A DNA stretch of 64,000 nucleotides, taken from NCBI RefSeq assembly GCF_003626535.1, contig NZ_RBAL01000001.1, forward strand, positions 248,001 through 312,000. Reading direction: 5' to 3'. The notes beneath the pieces are model-generated. The model worked only from the letters and a program-made list of their open reading frames with translations. It searched no databases and had not been told where the DNA came from. Positions 17,846 through 27,182 of the stretch are shown here, in pieces; position 1 is the stretch's first letter, and each line of letters begins with the position of its first letter. Source of the DNA: Streptomyces hoynatensis. Its GTDB lineage: Bacteria; Actinomycetota; Actinomycetes; Streptomycetales; Streptomycetaceae. The position numbers and the translations under genes are program-made.

Positions 17846-18730
17846 ATGGCTATCTTCCTCACCAAGGACAGCAAGGTCATCGTCCAGGGGATGACCGGCT
17901 CGGAAGGCCAGAAGCACACCAGGCGCATGCTGGCCGCGGGCACCACCATCGTCGGCGGCGTGAACCCGCGCAAGGCCGGCCAGCGGATCGACTTCGACGG
18001 GACCGAGGTCCCGGTGTTCGGCAGCGTGAAGGAGGCCATCGAGGCCACCGGCGCGGACGTCACCGTGATCTTCGTGCCGGAGAAGTTCACGAAGGACGCG
18101 GTCGTCGAGGCGATCGACGCCGAGATTCCGCTCGCCGTGGTCATCACCGAGGGCATCGCCGTGCACGACACGGCGTACTTCTGGGCGTACGCGGGCAAGA
18201 AGGGCAACAAGACCCGCATCATCGGCCCGAACTGCCCGGGCCTGATCACGCCGGGGCAGTCCAACGCCGGGATCATCCCGGCCGACATCACCAAGCCGGG
18301 CCGCATCGGGCTGGTCTCCAAGTCCGGCACCCTGACGTACCAGATGATGTACGAGCTGCGGGACATCGGCTTCTCCTCCTGCGTCGGCATCGGCGGCGAC
18401 CCGATCATCGGGACCACGCACATCGACGCCCTGGCCGCCTTCGAGGCCGACCCGGAGACCGAGCTGATCGTGATGATCGGCGAGATCGGCGGGGACGCCG
18501 AGGAGCGGGCCGCGGACTTCATCAAGGCCAACGTCACCAAGCCGGTCGTCGGCTACGTGGCGGGCTTCACCGCGCCCGAGGGCAAGACGATGGGCCACGC
18601 CGGCGCGATCGTCTCCGGCTCCTCCGGCACGGCCCAGGCCAAGAAGGAGGCCCTGGAGGCGGCGGGCGTCCGGGTCGGCAAGACCCCGTCCGAGACCGCG
18701 CGGCTCGCCCGCGAGCTGCTGGCCGCCTGA
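17846..18730 (+). CDS. sucD: Succinyl-CoA ligase alpha subunit
   Basis: A 294-residue partner of SucC. The N-terminal Rossmann CoA-binding domain begins [32 protein letters not shown] and [14 protein letters not shown] follow. The phosphohistidine loop is [19 protein letters not shown], with the catalytic His in GHAGA. Length is normal. The gene ends 42 bp before a perfect 19-bp terminator hairpin, so sucCD is a two-gene operon. Confidence 0.97.
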   Translation: MAIFLTKDSKVIVQGMTGSEGQKHTRRMLAAGTTIVGGVNPRKAGQRIDFDGTEVPVFGSVKEAIEATGADVTVIFVPEKFTKDAVVEAIDAEIPLAVVITEGIAVHDTAYFWAYAGKKGNKTRIIGPNCPGLITPGQSNAGIIPADITKPGRIGLVSKSGTLTYQMMYELRDIGFSSCVGIGGDPIIGTTHIDALAAFEADPETELIVMIGEIGGDAEERAADFIKANVTKPVVGYVAGFTAPEGKTMGHAGAIVSGSSGTAQAKKEALEAAGVRVGKTPSETARLARELLAA

Positions 18731-18771
18731 GCGGGGCGCCGGCGGCCCGAGGGCCGCGCCCCCGTCGCCTC

Positions 18772-18814
18772 GCGCCCCGGGCGGCGTCCGCGTGCCGGAC
18801 GCCGCCCGGGGCGC
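18772..18814. terminator. Strong terminator for sucCD, usable from both sides
   Basis: A perfect 19-bp inverted repeat (18772-18790 / 18796-18814) with a 5-nt loop lies between sucD and the convergent sigma-like gene, so it can serve both. Confidence 0.75.
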
Positions 18815-18838
18815 GTTCGCGTCTGCCGCCCGGCTGCC

Positions 18839-19597
18839 TCAGGGCCAGGCGAGGACCCAGGCGAAGGCGAGGCCGGCGAGCCCGGCGAGCGCGAGGAGGA
18901 CGGCGAGGCGGGCCAGCCGGGCGTTCCACCGCTCGCTGGCGAGCCTGATCGCCGCGGGCAGGCGGGTCGCGCCCGCGCCCCCCGCCGCCGCGAGCAGGCC
19001 GCGGACCTGCTCGGCGAGCAGCCGCTCCCGCGCCTCGGGCGGGGCCTGCGCCAGCCGCGGGACCCGGTCCACGAGGGCCTCCCGCGCGTTCCGCAGCCGC
19101 CGCGCCGTCGCCGCGCAGGTCGCCTCGGTCTCGGCCGCGGTCTGCGGCAGGGGCAGCCCGAGCCCGTCGTGCAGCACCACGGTGCGCCGGTAGCAGCGGG
19201 GCAGGGCGAGCAGCGCGGCCCGCAGCAGGGCGTCCCCGGGCGGCCCGGCGGGCGCGGGCTCGGCGCCGCGCGCCCGGCGCCGCCGCGGCAGCAGCGCGTA
19301 CCAGGGCGAGAGGGCCAGCTCGTGGACCGCCGCCCGCACCCAGCCCGCCGGGTCCTCGTCCCGCGCCACCCGCGGCCACTGCTCCCAGGCCAGCCGGAAG
19401 GCCCGCGTCACCGCCCGCTCCGCCCGGGCGCAGCGCCCGCAGAGCAGGTACGCCTGGCGGGTCAGCGCCAGGGCGTGCGTGGTGTAGAGGCGGTCGAACG
19501 CCTCCGCCGGTGCCTGCGGGGACCCCGGGACCTGCGGGGGCCGCGGGGCGCGTGGGGTCCGTGGAGCGGATTCATGTGTAAAAACGGTCATATGCAT
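18839..19597 (-). CDS. Sigma-factor-like protein with C-terminal membrane anchor
   Basis: A 252-residue protein. Residues ~35-85 resemble ECF sigma region 2 (FDRLYTTHALALTRQAYLL, then RAERAVTRAFRLAWEQWPRV). Residues ~120-190 resemble region 4 (LPRCYRRTVVLHDGLGLPL). The C-terminus is a single hydrophobic segment ending FAWVLAWP, an anchor that ordinary sigma factors lack. This could be a membrane-held sigma factor or a degenerate derivative with another role. Start: ATG 19597, or ATG 19591, which lies six bases after CAATAT and would suit a leaderless mRNA. It is divergent from a DUF6350-like membrane protein, sharing 68 bp. Confidence 0.6.
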   Translation of the reverse strand: MHMTVFTHESAPRTPRAPRPPQVPGSPQAPAEAFDRLYTTHALALTRQAYLLCGRCARAERAVTRAFRLAWEQWPRVARDEDPAGWVRAAVHELALSPWYALLPRRRRARGAEPAPAGPPGDALLRAALLALPRCYRRTVVLHDGLGLPLPQTAAETEATCAATARRLRNAREALVDRVPRLAQAPPEARERLLAEQVRGLLAAAGGAGATRLPAAIRLASERWNARLARLAVLLALAGLAGLAFAWVLAWP

Positions 19598-19599
19598 AT
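19590..19599. promoter_or_regulatory. 10-bp perfect palindrome at a divergent start
   Basis: ATATGCATAT covers both candidate ATGs of the sigma-like gene, inside an AT-rich patch unusual for this DNA. It could be an operator or part of the promoter. Confidence 0.35.
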
Positions 19600-19665
19600 A
19601 TTGGGCGACACTACGGCGAAACCCCGTTACGCCGGGGCGGACGGCGTTGTTGGCAGCATGGCCGC

Positions 19666-21273
19666 GTGCGCGACCTCACCTCCCGAACCCGGCGGCCGAA
19701 GGACCGGCCGAGGGCCGGCGCCCTCGCCCCGCTCCAGGGCGTGCTTCCGGCGCTCGGGCGCTGCCTGCCGCCCGGCCGCTTCCGGCTGCGCTGGCTGTTC
19801 GACGGCGCGCTCGCGGCCGTGCTCGGGATCGGCGCGGTGGCCGCGGTCGTCCTCTCGCTGTGGACCCTCTCGCCCTACCCGGACACCGGGGCCGACGGCG
19901 CCCTGCGGGTGGCGGCCGACCTGTGGCTGCTCGGGCACGGCACCGAACTGGTCCGCCCCGCGGCCGCGAGCGGCGGGGCGCCCGTGGGCCTCACCCCGCT
20001 GCTGCTCGCCGCCCTCTCCGGCTGGCTCCTCTACCGCTCGGCCCGCGGCTCGCTCGAACCCGACCCGCTCGCCGGAGAGCCGGGCGCCGAGCCGGGCGAG
20101 GGGCCGCGGGCCGCGTTCTGCCTGACCGTCGGCTACCTGCTGGTCGCGGCGGCGGCCGTGGCCTACACCCTGCCGGGGGAGCTGCGCGCCGACCCCTGGA
20201 GCGCCGCCTGGCACCTGCCGCTCTTCGCCCTGGCCTGCACGCTCGCCGCGGCGTGCGCCACCTGCGGGATCCCGCCCGCGCCCGCCTGGGCCCGCCGGCT
20301 GCCCGGCCCCGCCACGCTGCGCGCCGCGGCCCGCGCCGCCGTGGCCGGAACGGGCGCCTACTGCGCCGCGGGCGCCGCCCTCGCCGCCCTCGCCCTGGCC
20401 TGCCACGCCCGGGCGGCGGGCGACTCCTTCGGACGGCTCGGCAGCGGCTGGTCCGGCTGGTCGGGCTGGTGCGACCTGGGCGGCCTGGCGCTGCTCGTCC
20501 TCGCGCTGCTGCCGAACGCCGCGGTGTGGGCCGTCGCGTACGCGCTGGGGCCCGGCTTCTCGCTCGGCGTCCACGGCGCCGTCGGCCCCCTCGACGTGCG
20601 CGGCGAGCCCGCGTTGCCCGACTTCCCGCTGCTCGCCGCCCTGCCCGAGGGTACCCCGGGCGGCGCCCCGGCCTGGGTGGCGCTCGCGCTGGTCCCGGCG
20701 GCGGGAGTGGGCGTCACGGCCTGGCGGGCCGGGCGCGAGGCGCCGGCGGGACGGCTGCCGGCCGCGGGCACCGCCCTGCTCGCCGCCTGCGGCGCCGGCG
20801 CGTTCCTCGGGGCGCTCGCCGCCCTGTCCGGGGGCCCGCTGGGCGGCGCGGAACTCGCCGGCTTCGGTCCCGAAGGCCGCTCGACGGCCCTGGCGGTGGC
20901 CGCCTGGACCGCCGCGCTCGGCGCGCCCCTCGCCCTGCTGCTGCGCCTGCTGCCCACCCCGCGCCCCCGCCCGCTGGGCGCCCTGCGTGCCCGGCTGCGC
21001 CGCCCGGCGCCCCGGCTCGACCCGGAGGCCGAACGGTGGCACACCACGGCCGCCCGCCACAGCCGCTGGGCCGCCCTGAAGAAGTCCTCGGGCACCCTCG
21101 TCCCCGACTTCCCCGACTTCCCCGACGTCACGGACCTCACCGGCCCGCTCGGCCTCCCCGAGACCGGGGGCGCGGGCGAGGCCGGGGACCTCGGCCCCGG
21201 CGGCTCCCGCGACCCGGCCGGGGGCCCGCCCCACCCCGGGGTCCCGGGCCAGGACCCGCCCCCAGGCCGCTGA
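19666..21273 (+). CDS. Polytopic membrane protein, DUF6350-like (annotated PerM in actinomycetes)
   Basis: A 535-residue integral membrane protein with 9-10 hydrophobic segments between residues ~40 and ~425, for example LAAVLGIGAVAAVVLSLWTL, LPLFALACTLAAACATCGI and AAVAGTGAYCAAGAALAALA. WCDLGGLALLVLALLPNAAVWAVAYALGPGFSLG includes the PN..A..LGPGF pattern I associate with DUF6350. The last ~115 residues are hydrophilic with a repeated DFPDFPDVTDL and Gly/Pro-rich end. Function is not established; it has been linked by name to cell division. GTG 19666 is the first reasonable start. It is followed by an 11-bp minisatellite and a convergent gene. Confidence 0.7.
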   Translation: MRDLTSRTRRPKDRPRAGALAPLQGVLPALGRCLPPGRFRLRWLFDGALAAVLGIGAVAAVVLSLWTLSPYPDTGADGALRVAADLWLLGHGTELVRPAAASGGAPVGLTPLLLAALSGWLLYRSARGSLEPDPLAGEPGAEPGEGPRAAFCLTVGYLLVAAAAVAYTLPGELRADPWSAAWHLPLFALACTLAAACATCGIPPAPAWARRLPGPATLRAAARAAVAGTGAYCAAGAALAALALACHARAAGDSFGRLGSGWSGWSGWCDLGGLALLVLALLPNAAVWAVAYALGPGFSLGVHGAVGPLDVRGEPALPDFPLLAALPEGTPGGAPAWVALALVPAAGVGVTAWRAGREAPAGRLPAAGTALLAACGAGAFLGALAALSGGPLGGAELAGFGPEGRSTALAVAAWTAALGAPLALLLRLLPTPRPRPLGALRARLRRPAPRLDPEAERWHTTAARHSRWAALKKSSGTLVPDFPDFPDVTDLTGPLGLPETGGAGEAGDLGPGGSRDPAGGPPHPGVPGQDPPPGR

Positions 21274-21363
21274 CCGCCGCCCCGGAGGGGCCGCCCCGCG
21301 CCCACCGGCCCGCGAGGGCCGAGGGCCGAGGGGCGGCGGGAGACGGCGGGAAGGCGGCGGGAA

Positions 21364-21396
21364 GACGGCAGGAGGACGGCAGGAGGACGGCAGGAG
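21364..21396. repeat. 11-bp tandem repeat, three perfect copies
   Basis: GACGGCAGGAG at 21364-21374, 21375-21385 and 21386-21396, flanked on both sides by degenerate copies (from about 21330 to 21407). It lies between two convergent genes. Confidence 0.7.
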
Positions 21397-21409
21397 GACG
21401 GTGGGGGAC

Positions 21410-22168
21410 TCAGTTCTGCTCGCCGAGGAACGGCCGCAGCTCCGAGGGCAACAGCACCTCGCAGGACTCGCGCGAGGGCTTGGTCAGCGCCTGGTCCACA
21501 CAGTCGAAGTAGTCCTTGTACACCAGCTGGAGGGTGTACGAGGCGGCCACGATCGCCAGCGAGAGCCCCGCGAGCACCAGGCCGGAGATCGCGGCCGTCA
21601 GCTGCGGCCGGTCCTTGCGCGCCGCCACCCGCGCCGCCGCGCCCTCGCCCGGCGGCACCGCCACCGGCGGGGCCTGGCCCTGGAGTTCCCGCACCCGGCG
21701 CTCCCTGGCCTCCTTGCCGTCCTTGGGCCCGCCGCGCAGCGCGCTGACGCCCCAGTAGAGCGCGAGCGCCCCCAGCAGCAGCGCCAGCCACTCCCAGCCG
21801 AGCAGCACGCCGCCGCACACGCCCCACATCCCGGCGAGCATCGCGTACCTGGCGTGCCGCTGCGCGGGGTCGGAGGGGTCCCAGCGGGGACCGCCGAAGC
21901 CGCCCTGGCGCTCGGGCCCGTTCGGCGGCTCCCCCCAGCGCCCGCCCTGCCGCTGCGGCTGCCGGGCGCTCCACTGGCCGCCCCAGTGCGGGGCCTCCTG
22001 CTGTTCGCCCTCGCCTCGCTCCCCGCCGTTCCCCTCGGCGCCCTGCGGGTGGCGGGGGCGCCACGGCTGGTCGGGCTGTCCTTCCGGCGGCGGGGCGAAG
22101 GGATTGTCCTCATCGCCCTGCCGCTCCTGCCGCGGTTGCTGGCCGTGGGCTGGGCGTCGGTTGGTCAT
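21410..22168 (-). CDS. Membrane protein with hydrophilic N-terminus, unknown function
   Basis: A 252-residue protein. Residues 1-~100 are hydrophilic and rich in Gln/Gly/Pro/Arg (QGDEDNPFAPPPEGQPDQP). A first pair of TM segments (AMLAGMWGVCGGVLLGWEWL, LALLLGALALYWGVSAL) is followed by a charged linker, then a third TM (AISGLVLAGLSLAIVAASY). The C-terminal extracytoplasmic tail has two Cys (YKDYFDCVDQALTKPSRESC), perhaps a disulphide. No family recognised. The gene is divergent from purN. Confidence 0.75.
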   Translation of the reverse strand: MTNRRPAHGQQPRQERQGDEDNPFAPPPEGQPDQPWRPRHPQGAEGNGGERGEGEQQEAPHWGGQWSARQPQRQGGRWGEPPNGPERQGGFGGPRWDPSDPAQRHARYAMLAGMWGVCGGVLLGWEWLALLLGALALYWGVSALRGGPKDGKEARERRVRELQGQAPPVAVPPGEGAAARVAARKDRPQLTAAISGLVLAGLSLAIVAASYTLQLVYKDYFDCVDQALTKPSRESCEVLLPSELRPFLGEQN

Positions 22169-22386
22169 CGTGGTCGTCGAATCTCCCTCTGGCTGTCCGG
22201 TCGCCCCCCGCCTCCCCCGCCTGCGGTCGCGTGGCGGACGCCGATCAGCCGCCGTCTGTGGGCGTCTCCTCCCGACCGTACCTGTCCTGCCCCGCCCCAC
22301 GGGACGGGGGGAGTGGGGCGTGCCGGTATCGTTGCCGGTGCCTCCCGCACGCGGTCCTTCGGGACCAGTTGAAGAAAGACCTCGTC

Positions 22387-23021
22387 GTGGCCTCTGTCCC
22401 CGAGCCGACGTCCCCGGCGCGCCTCGTTGTCCTCGTCTCGGGTTCCGGAACGAATCTCCAGGCGATCCTCGACGCCGTCGCGGCGCAAGGACCGCGGGGC
22501 TACGGGGCCGAGGTGGTCGCCGTGGGCGCCGACCGGGACGGCATCGAGGGGCTGCGGCGCGCCGAGCGCGCGGGGCTGCCGACCTTCGTCCAGCGGGTGC
22601 GGGACCACGCCACCCGGGTGGACTGGGACCGGGCGCTCACCGACTCGGTCGCCGCCCACCGCCCCGACCTGGTGGTCTCCGCCGGGTTCATGAAGATCGT
22701 GGGAGCGGATTTCCTGGCCGCTTTCGGCGGCAGGTTCATCAACACCCACCCGGCCCTGCTCCCCAGCTTCCCCGGGGCGCACGGCGTGCGTGACGCGCTC
22801 GCGCACGGCGCCAAGGTCACCGGGTGCACCGTCCACTTCGTCGACGCCGGTGTCGACTCCGGTCCGATCATCGCCCAGGAGGCGGTGGAGATCCGGGACG
22901 AGGACGACGAGATCTCGCTCCACGAGCGGATCAAGGAAGTCGAGCGACGGCTGCTCGTCGAGGTCGTGGGCCGGATTGCCCGGCACGGCTACCACATCGA
23001 GGGACGAAAGGTGTATATCCC

Positions 23022-23025
<4 letters not shown>
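22387..23025 (+). CDS. purN: Phosphoribosylglycinamide formyltransferase
   Basis: A 212-residue purine-synthesis enzyme that transfers a formyl group from 10-formyl-THF to GAR. Visible: the N-terminal [14 protein letters not shown] phosphate-binding loop, [14 protein letters not shown], the catalytic [15 protein letters not shown] (Asn and His) and [13 protein letters not shown] with the catalytic Asp. GTG 22387 gives the family start MASVPEP..; the upstream frame has no homology. Its TGA overlaps the GTG of purH (GTGA), so the two are translationally coupled. Confidence 0.95.
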
Positions 23026-24629
<1,604 letters not shown>

Positions 24630-24718
24630 ACGCCGCCGCCGGGGGCGAACTCCCGCCGCCCCCCGGCGCGTTCGGCAACACCACCGGGCGCCCCCGCCCT
24701 CCGCGGACGGCGCACGCA

Positions 24719-24756
24719 CGGGCCCTGCCCCTCCCCCGGGGAGGCGGCGGGGCCCG
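24719..24756. terminator. Terminator between convergent purH and 83-aa gene
   Basis: Outer arms CGGGCCC (24719-24725) / GGGCCCG (24750-24756) with an inner CCTCCC / GGGAGG pairing. Usable in both directions. Confidence 0.45.
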
Positions 24757-24762
24757 GGGCGT

Positions 24763-25014
24763 TCAGGGCTGCGGCCGGTCGAGCAGGCCGACGACGACCT
24801 CGTGGACGACCTCGTGATCGCGCGCGTCGTGCAGCCGCCAGGGGCCGCCGTCCACCGTGTACCACTCGTCGGCGCCCGCGTAGCGGATGCGCATCGTCAG
24901 GGCGCCGTCCTCGGCCGCGGTCGTATACAGCTCCAACTCGCCGGTGATGACGCCGACCTCCTTGGTCATCACCCCGCCGCGGGGCGGGGTGAAGACGGAA
25001 TACCTCTCGCTCAT
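24763..25014 (-). CDS. Small acidic protein overlapping the HNH nuclease gene
   Basis: An 83-residue soluble protein with no signal peptide. It begins MSERYSVFTPPRGG and appears to be mostly beta (VGVITGELELYTTAAEDGAL, then TMRIRYAGADEWYTVDGGPW), ending in a short helix (HEVVHEVVVGLLDR). Its ATG overlaps the TGA of the upstream HNH gene (ATGA), so the two are translated together. No known family recognised. Translational coupling to a nuclease would suit an inhibitor or immunity protein, but that is speculation from position; the gene could equally be an unrelated housekeeping neighbour. Confidence 0.75.
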   Translation of the reverse strand: MSERYSVFTPPRGGVMTKEVGVITGELELYTTAAEDGALTMRIRYAGADEWYTVDGGPWRLHDARDHEVVHEVVVGLLDRPQP

Positions 25015-25778
25015 GACTCACTGATACCGGAATCGCCGCCCGCCGGTCCGCAGGCGCCGAGCATGTCCTGAAGGGCGGCCCGCTCCTCCTCGTCGACCGT
25101 CAGCCCCCACTCGTACTTCACGTCGATCCACATCGCGGCGTAGGTGCAGTGGTAGGACTCCTCGACCGGCTGCCAGTCGGCCGGGTCCTGGTCGCCCTTG
25201 GACCGGTTGGCGGCGGCGCTGACGGCGATCAGCTGCGGGTTCTCCAGGTCGTTGGCGAACGAACGGCGCCGGTCCTCGGTCCAGCCGGCGGCGCCGGAGC
25301 GCCAGGACTCGGCGAGCGGCACCACGTGGTCGATGTCCACCTCGGAGGGGGCGTCCAGGGTCGCCCCGTCGTAGGGGCTGTGCCAGGTACCCGAGGTGGG
25401 CCGGCAGTCCTCGTCCACCTCCACCCCCTCGCCGTCGCGGCGCAGCACCCACTGCCTGGTGGTGCAGCCGTCGGTGGTGATCCAGTGCGGGAAGCGCTCG
25501 CGCGCGTACCCGGCCATCGAGCCCTCGGGGGCCGTGGCGAGCTCGGCGAGTTCGGCGCGGGCGGTCTCCGGGTCGGGAATGCCGGGCGGACTCGCCCCGA
25601 CGGGCCGCGCGAGCAACGTGCCGAGCAGCACGCTCACGCAGCCCCCGACCAGCAGCAACAGCCGCGCACCACGCACCCGTTGACCGCGACGGGGTCCGGC
25701 GGCGGCGTGGGGCTTGGCGGCGTCGTGGGGGTGCGGGCCCTGGCGGGGCCCGGCGGTGTGGGGGTCCGGGTGAGCCAT
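25011..25778 (-). CDS. Secreted HNH-family nuclease
   Basis: A 255-residue protein. A 34-residue cytoplasmic leader precedes the hydrophobic GARLLLLVGGCVSVLLGTLL and a probable cleavage near VGA (~62). The mature part contains the HNH/DUF1524-type core: TWHSPYDGATL, DIDHVVPLAESWRSGA (metal-binding Asp and catalytic His), NDLENPQLIAVSAAANRSKG (Asn) and the DPADWQP following motif. Two or three Cys (GCTTRQWV, DEDCRP, YHCTY) suggest disulphides outside the cell. Role may be nutrient scavenging or attack on foreign DNA. SD GGAGG and the ATG are both inside an RNA hairpin (25776-25815). It is translationally coupled to the 83-residue gene. Confidence 0.85.
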   Translation of the reverse strand: MAHPDPHTAGPRQGPHPHDAAKPHAAAGPRRGQRVRGARLLLLVGGCVSVLLGTLLARPVGASPPGIPDPETARAELAELATAPEGSMAGYARERFPHWITTDGCTTRQWVLRRDGEGVEVDEDCRPTSGTWHSPYDGATLDAPSEVDIDHVVPLAESWRSGAAGWTEDRRRSFANDLENPQLIAVSAAANRSKGDQDPADWQPVEESYHCTYAAMWIDVKYEWGLTVDEEERAALQDMLGACGPAGGDSGISES

Positions 25779-25815
25779 CAGGTACCTCCGGGGGGAGGGT
25801 GGGGATTACCTGATG
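25776..25815 (-). promoter_or_regulatory. Hairpin that would pair the SD and start codon of the HNH gene
   Basis: Minus-strand mRNA reads CATCAGGTA, 22 nt, TACCTGATG. The two 9-nt arms are perfectly complementary, and the last three bases of the second arm are the start codon. Within the loop CCTCC-CCCC-GGAGG pairs the Shine-Dalgarno sequence. Both translation signals would be masked in the folded RNA. The same inverted repeat could instead be a DNA operator. Confidence 0.6.
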
Positions 25816-25980
25816 TTCCGCTTACCCGAAGTGACGCGAGCATGCCCGATCGTGACCCCCCGCCCACAACCGGCAGAGGCGAACCCCCCACCCGCACGCC
25901 CACCCCACGCGCCGGAGCCGCCCGGGCGCGCGTGCGGAGCGGGGGCGCTCACCGGGCGCGGACCGCCTTGCTGGCCTTGG

Positions 25981-26214
25981 TCACGCCCACCTGGAGGGCG
26001 TGGCCCGGGCGTCGTCCTCGGTGACCGGGTCACCCAGGTCGATCAGGTCGTCATCGTCCGCAAAGGGGGTGTCCCAGGTGCGCACGGACATGGCGGCGAT
26101 ATGGATGCCCCGGCGCAGAATCTCGGCCTCGGGCACTCCGAGGCGGGCAGCGCCTTCCTTGATCAGCGCGAGGTCTTCGGGGTCGGCGTATACGTTCGTT
26201 CGCTGCATGGGCAT
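25981..26214 (-). CDS. Ribbon-helix-helix protein, antitoxin-like
   Basis: A 77-residue protein. Residues ~3-40 fit a ribbon-helix-helix (CopG-like) DNA-binding fold: strand RTNVYADPE, helix DLALIKEGAARLG, helix EAEILRRGIHIAAMS. The acidic tail (FADDDDLIDLGDPVTEDDARA) would fit a toxin-neutralising or flexible region. No toxin ORF follows: the 200 bp downstream encodes nothing longer than a 13-residue scrap. ATG 26214 or 26208 could be the start. It may be an orphan autoregulator or what remains of a toxin-antitoxin pair. DNA composition around it is less GC-rich than the core genes. Confidence 0.65.
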   Translation of the reverse strand: MPMQRTNVYADPEDLALIKEGAARLGVPEAEILRRGIHIAAMSVRTWDTPFADDDDLIDLGDPVTEDDARATPSRWA

Positions 26215-26260
26215 GCACCACTCTTACTCGTGCACCGCGCTGGGACATAGGCGGGCAGCG

Positions 26261-26890
26261 CTATGGCGCTGGTTCGCGGGTGGTGCGGGTGAGTTCGACG
26301 ACGAGCTGGTTGGCGAGGAAGAAGGGCGCGGCCGGGTGGCCGTAGGGGAGGTAGTCGTCGGGGCCGGGGGCCAGGTGCGGGTCGAAGATTCCGCCGAACA
26401 CGCCCCAGACGCGGGGCTTGCGCGCGCGCACGTACACGGGCTCGCCCAGATAGGGGCAGTGCCGCGCCGCGAGGCGCGCGCACGGCCGGCAGACCGGTGG
26501 CTTCGTGCACAGCAGCCCTTCGGGCCAGCCCGGCATGTCCTCGGCCGCCTCGGGGCGGCGGACGGCGAACAGCCAGCCCTTCGCGTTGCGGTCGGCGGGT
26601 CCTGAGCAGACCTGGCAGCGCCGCTCCAGCATGGCCTGCCGCTGCCGGACGGGATGCATCACGCGGTAGTCGGGCCGCCCGCTGCCCGGGGCCTGCCCGA
26701 CCCGCGCCCACAACACCCCGTGCCGGTCCCGCTCCCCGGCCCTCTCGTCCCGGTAGGCCAGCCCCTGCCGGTCGGGCCGCAACGTCAACGGCCCACCCGC
26801 GAGCACCGGTTCACCGCTCCACCGGGTGACCCAGGGGACAGGCAGCCCCCGGGGACCCCAGGTCATCACGCCGGACATGGCCTCGTTCAC
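26261..26890 (-). CDS. Cys-rich protein of unknown function
   Basis: A 209-residue soluble protein. Two Cys pairs (RRCQVCSGP at ~92 and CTKPPVCRPCARLAARHCP at ~128-147) look like a zinc-ribbon or treble-clef pair. A loop RNAKGWLFAVRRPE lies between them. The C-terminus (PFFLANQLVVELTRTTREP) is helical. I do not recognise the family. The gene starts with GTG inside the stop of a 46-residue ORF (GTGA overlap), forming a two-gene unit that runs divergently from the Xre/DUF397 pair. This arrangement suggests a small accessory module that travels with the Xre regulator. Confidence 0.7.
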   Translation of the reverse strand: MNEAMSGVMTWGPRGLPVPWVTRWSGEPVLAGGPLTLRPDRQGLAYRDERAGERDRHGVLWARVGQAPGSGRPDYRVMHPVRQRQAMLERRCQVCSGPADRNAKGWLFAVRRPEAAEDMPGWPEGLLCTKPPVCRPCARLAARHCPYLGEPVYVRARKPRVWGVFGGIFDPHLAPGPDDYLPYGHPAAPFFLANQLVVELTRTTREPAP

Positions 26891-27027
26891 GATGTCTTCC
26901 TGTCTCCGAGATGCCTCCGGATCGCCTCGGTCAACTCGGCAACCCTTCTGCGCAACTGCGCGAGTTCCTGAGCGGTAGGGCGCGGGTCACTTGGGGACTC
27001 GTTCCCGGGGCGCGGGGGTGTGGACAT
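26887..27027 (-). CDS. 46-residue helical protein, first gene of a two-gene unit
   Basis: A short ORF: 17 flexible residues (MSTPPRPGNESPSDPRP), then a strong amphipathic helix TAQELAQLRRRVAELTEAI with leucines in heptad spacing, so a short coiled coil is likely. An AGGTG SD lies six bases before ATG 27027 (ATG 27033 adds two residues). Its TGA overlaps the GTG of the Cys-rich gene, strong evidence for real translation. It may be a small adaptor or oligomerisation peptide. Confidence 0.6.
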   Translation of the reverse strand: MSTPPRPGNESPSDPRPTAQELAQLRRRVAELTEAIRRHLGDRKTS

Positions 27028-27182
27028 GGGCATCACCTGCTGTACTTCGACCTCCCAGGGCAAGCACGGTCCGTGCGCTGCCGGTTACCCAGACAACACC
27101 CGCGCTGCTACCGTCAGCAGGGGTGAGCGGAGGTTACTCACCTTGCACGCGTGGACGGACGGATAAAGGCGCAGGTGGGGGT

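Noticed and set aside
25806..26033. 75-codon minus-strand frame as a toxin partner of the RHH gene
   Set aside because: Gly/Arg/Pro-rich, overlaps the RHH 3' end in another frame and has no toxin-like features.
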